A stretch of 64,000 nucleotides of DNA. Source: Halalkalibacter urbisdiaboli (lineage in GTDB: Bacteria > Bacillota > Bacilli > Bacillales > Bacillaceae_D). Under the pieces are notes generated by a model. It was not told the DNA's origin. It did no database searches and worked only from the letters and a program-made list of their open reading frames with translations. The stretch covers positions 248,001-312,000 of the forward strand of contig NZ_MVJM01000002.1 in NCBI RefSeq assembly GCF_002156385.1. The letters run 5' to 3'. Made by a program: the position numbers and the translations under genes. This document shows positions 63,396-64,000 of this stretch, piece after piece (the first letter of the stretch is position 1; each line of letters begins with the position of its first letter).

Positions 63396-64000
63396 TTATT
63401 TTGATTCCTTTAACCAACGAGCTACGTCTTTTGCAAAGTAGGTCAAAATGATATCGGCACCTGCACGCTTCATGCTCACTAACTTTTCAAGAACTGTTTC
63501 TTTTTCGTTAATCCAACCATTTTGACTTGCGGCTTTAATCATGGCATACTCCCCGCTCACATTGTACGCAACGACCGGGTATCCAGAGAAATCTTTAACT
63601 TCTCGAATGATGTCCAAATAGGAAAGAGCCGGCTTAACAATTAAAAAGTCCGCACCTTCCTCAATATCTGATTGTGCCTCACGAATTGCTTCTAACCGAT
63701 TGGCCGGGTCCATTTGGTACGTTTTGCGGTCACCAAATTTTGGTGAACTATTTGCTGCATCACGGAAAGGTCCATAAAACGCCGATGAATATTTCACAGC
63801 ATAAGACATAATCGGAACATCATAATAACCTGCTTCATCGAGCCCATGGCGTATCGCCGCTACAAAGCCATCCATCATATTCGAAGGAGCGATAATATCA
63901 GCACCCGCTTTTGCTTGAGAAACAGCTGTCTTTGCTAATAAATCTAAGGAAGGGTCGTTTAACACCTTCCCCTCTTCAATCACACCACAATGTCCATGGT
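63396..64000 (-). CDS. hemB: delta-aminolevulinic acid dehydratase HemB (N-terminus beyond window)
   Basis: A 3'-terminal fragment of about 200 residues of the enzyme that condenses two ALA to porphobilinogen. The frame runs on past position 64000, where [15 protein letters not shown] carries the last cysteine of the metal site. Both active-site lysines are present, in [15 protein letters not shown] and [14 protein letters not shown]. Normal length is about 325, so about 120 residues are missing at the window edge. It is upstream of hemL in the same operon. Confidence 0.96.
   Translation of the reverse strand, partial: HGHCGVIEEGKVLNDPSLDLLAKTAVSQAKAGADIIAPSNMMDGFVAAIRHGLDEAGYYDVPIMSYAVKYSSAFYGPFRDAANSSPKFGDRKTYQMDPANRLEAIREAQSDIEEGADFLIVKPALSYLDIIREVKDFSGYPVVAYNVSGEYAMIKAASQNGWINEKETVLEKLVSMKRAGADIILTYFAKDVARWLKESK

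Overview
The window is a chromosomal segment of a low-GC, endospore-forming Bacillaceae bacterium, probably an alkaliphilic or halophilic relative of Bacillus halodurans or Alkalihalobacillus (inference from gene content and order). Read from the right end on the minus strand, its backbone follows a gene order known from Bacillus subtilis: hemB-hemL, spoVID-ysxE, valS-folC, a prepilin peptidase at the comC position, spoIIB-maf-radC-mreBCD-minCD, then spoIVFA-spoIVFB-rng-rplU-prp-rpmA. Three blocks interrupt or replace parts of it.

Block 1 (about 41.6-52.5 kb) is a complete type IV pilus operon, pilA-pilD-pilV-pilW-pilX-pilM-pilN-pilO-pilB-pilT-pilC, between folC and spoIIB. Its long leader holds an RNA that matches the conserved core of class-II cyclic-di-GMP riboswitches, followed by an intrinsic terminator that shares bases with the aptamer. 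The pilus ATPase PilB begins with two 24-residue MshEN-type motifs spaced by five residues, a known c-di-GMP binding architecture. The pilus therefore appears to be under both RNA-level and protein-level c-di-GMP control. This is the most striking system in the window.

Block 2 (about 19.4-34.6 kb), between spoIVFA and minD, carries scattered molybdenum-cofactor genes (mobA, moaD-moaE-mobB-moeA, moaB, moaC), an acyl-CoA operon (AMP-forming ligase, thiolase, two hotdog dehydratases, SDR reductase) next to a BirA-controlled bioY, a sigma-W type flotillin gene, a GH43 xylosidase with a divergent AraC regulator, and a stand-alone receiver protein.

Block 3 (about 0-12.9 kb) lies downstream of rpmA, where spo0B-obg would be expected. 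It holds a MEDS-domain histidine kinase, a surE-ABC transporter operon, a metallo-beta-lactamase-fold gene, an arsRBC-DA arsenic operon, a YciI-like protein and a CBS-domain protein.

Two families of dispersed palindromes lie between genes. One, with ends reading GAGGGCACTGAAAAAG, behaves like a miniature mobile element. In three of four places it sits in the loop of a rho-independent terminator, flanked by a direct repeat of 8 bp (one pair with one mismatch). The copies are 44, 184 and 310 bp, with a fourth 43-bp copy lacking a repeat. The other family consists of six terminator-like hairpins built on GGGGTGTCCCAAAAGGT.

Other regulation that can be read directly: a valine T-box before valS, an L21-type leader before rplU, an ArsR operator, a BirA box, a sigma-W promoter before floT and a sigma-E-like promoter before spoVID. 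Product calls rest on motif recognition by eye; no database search was run.
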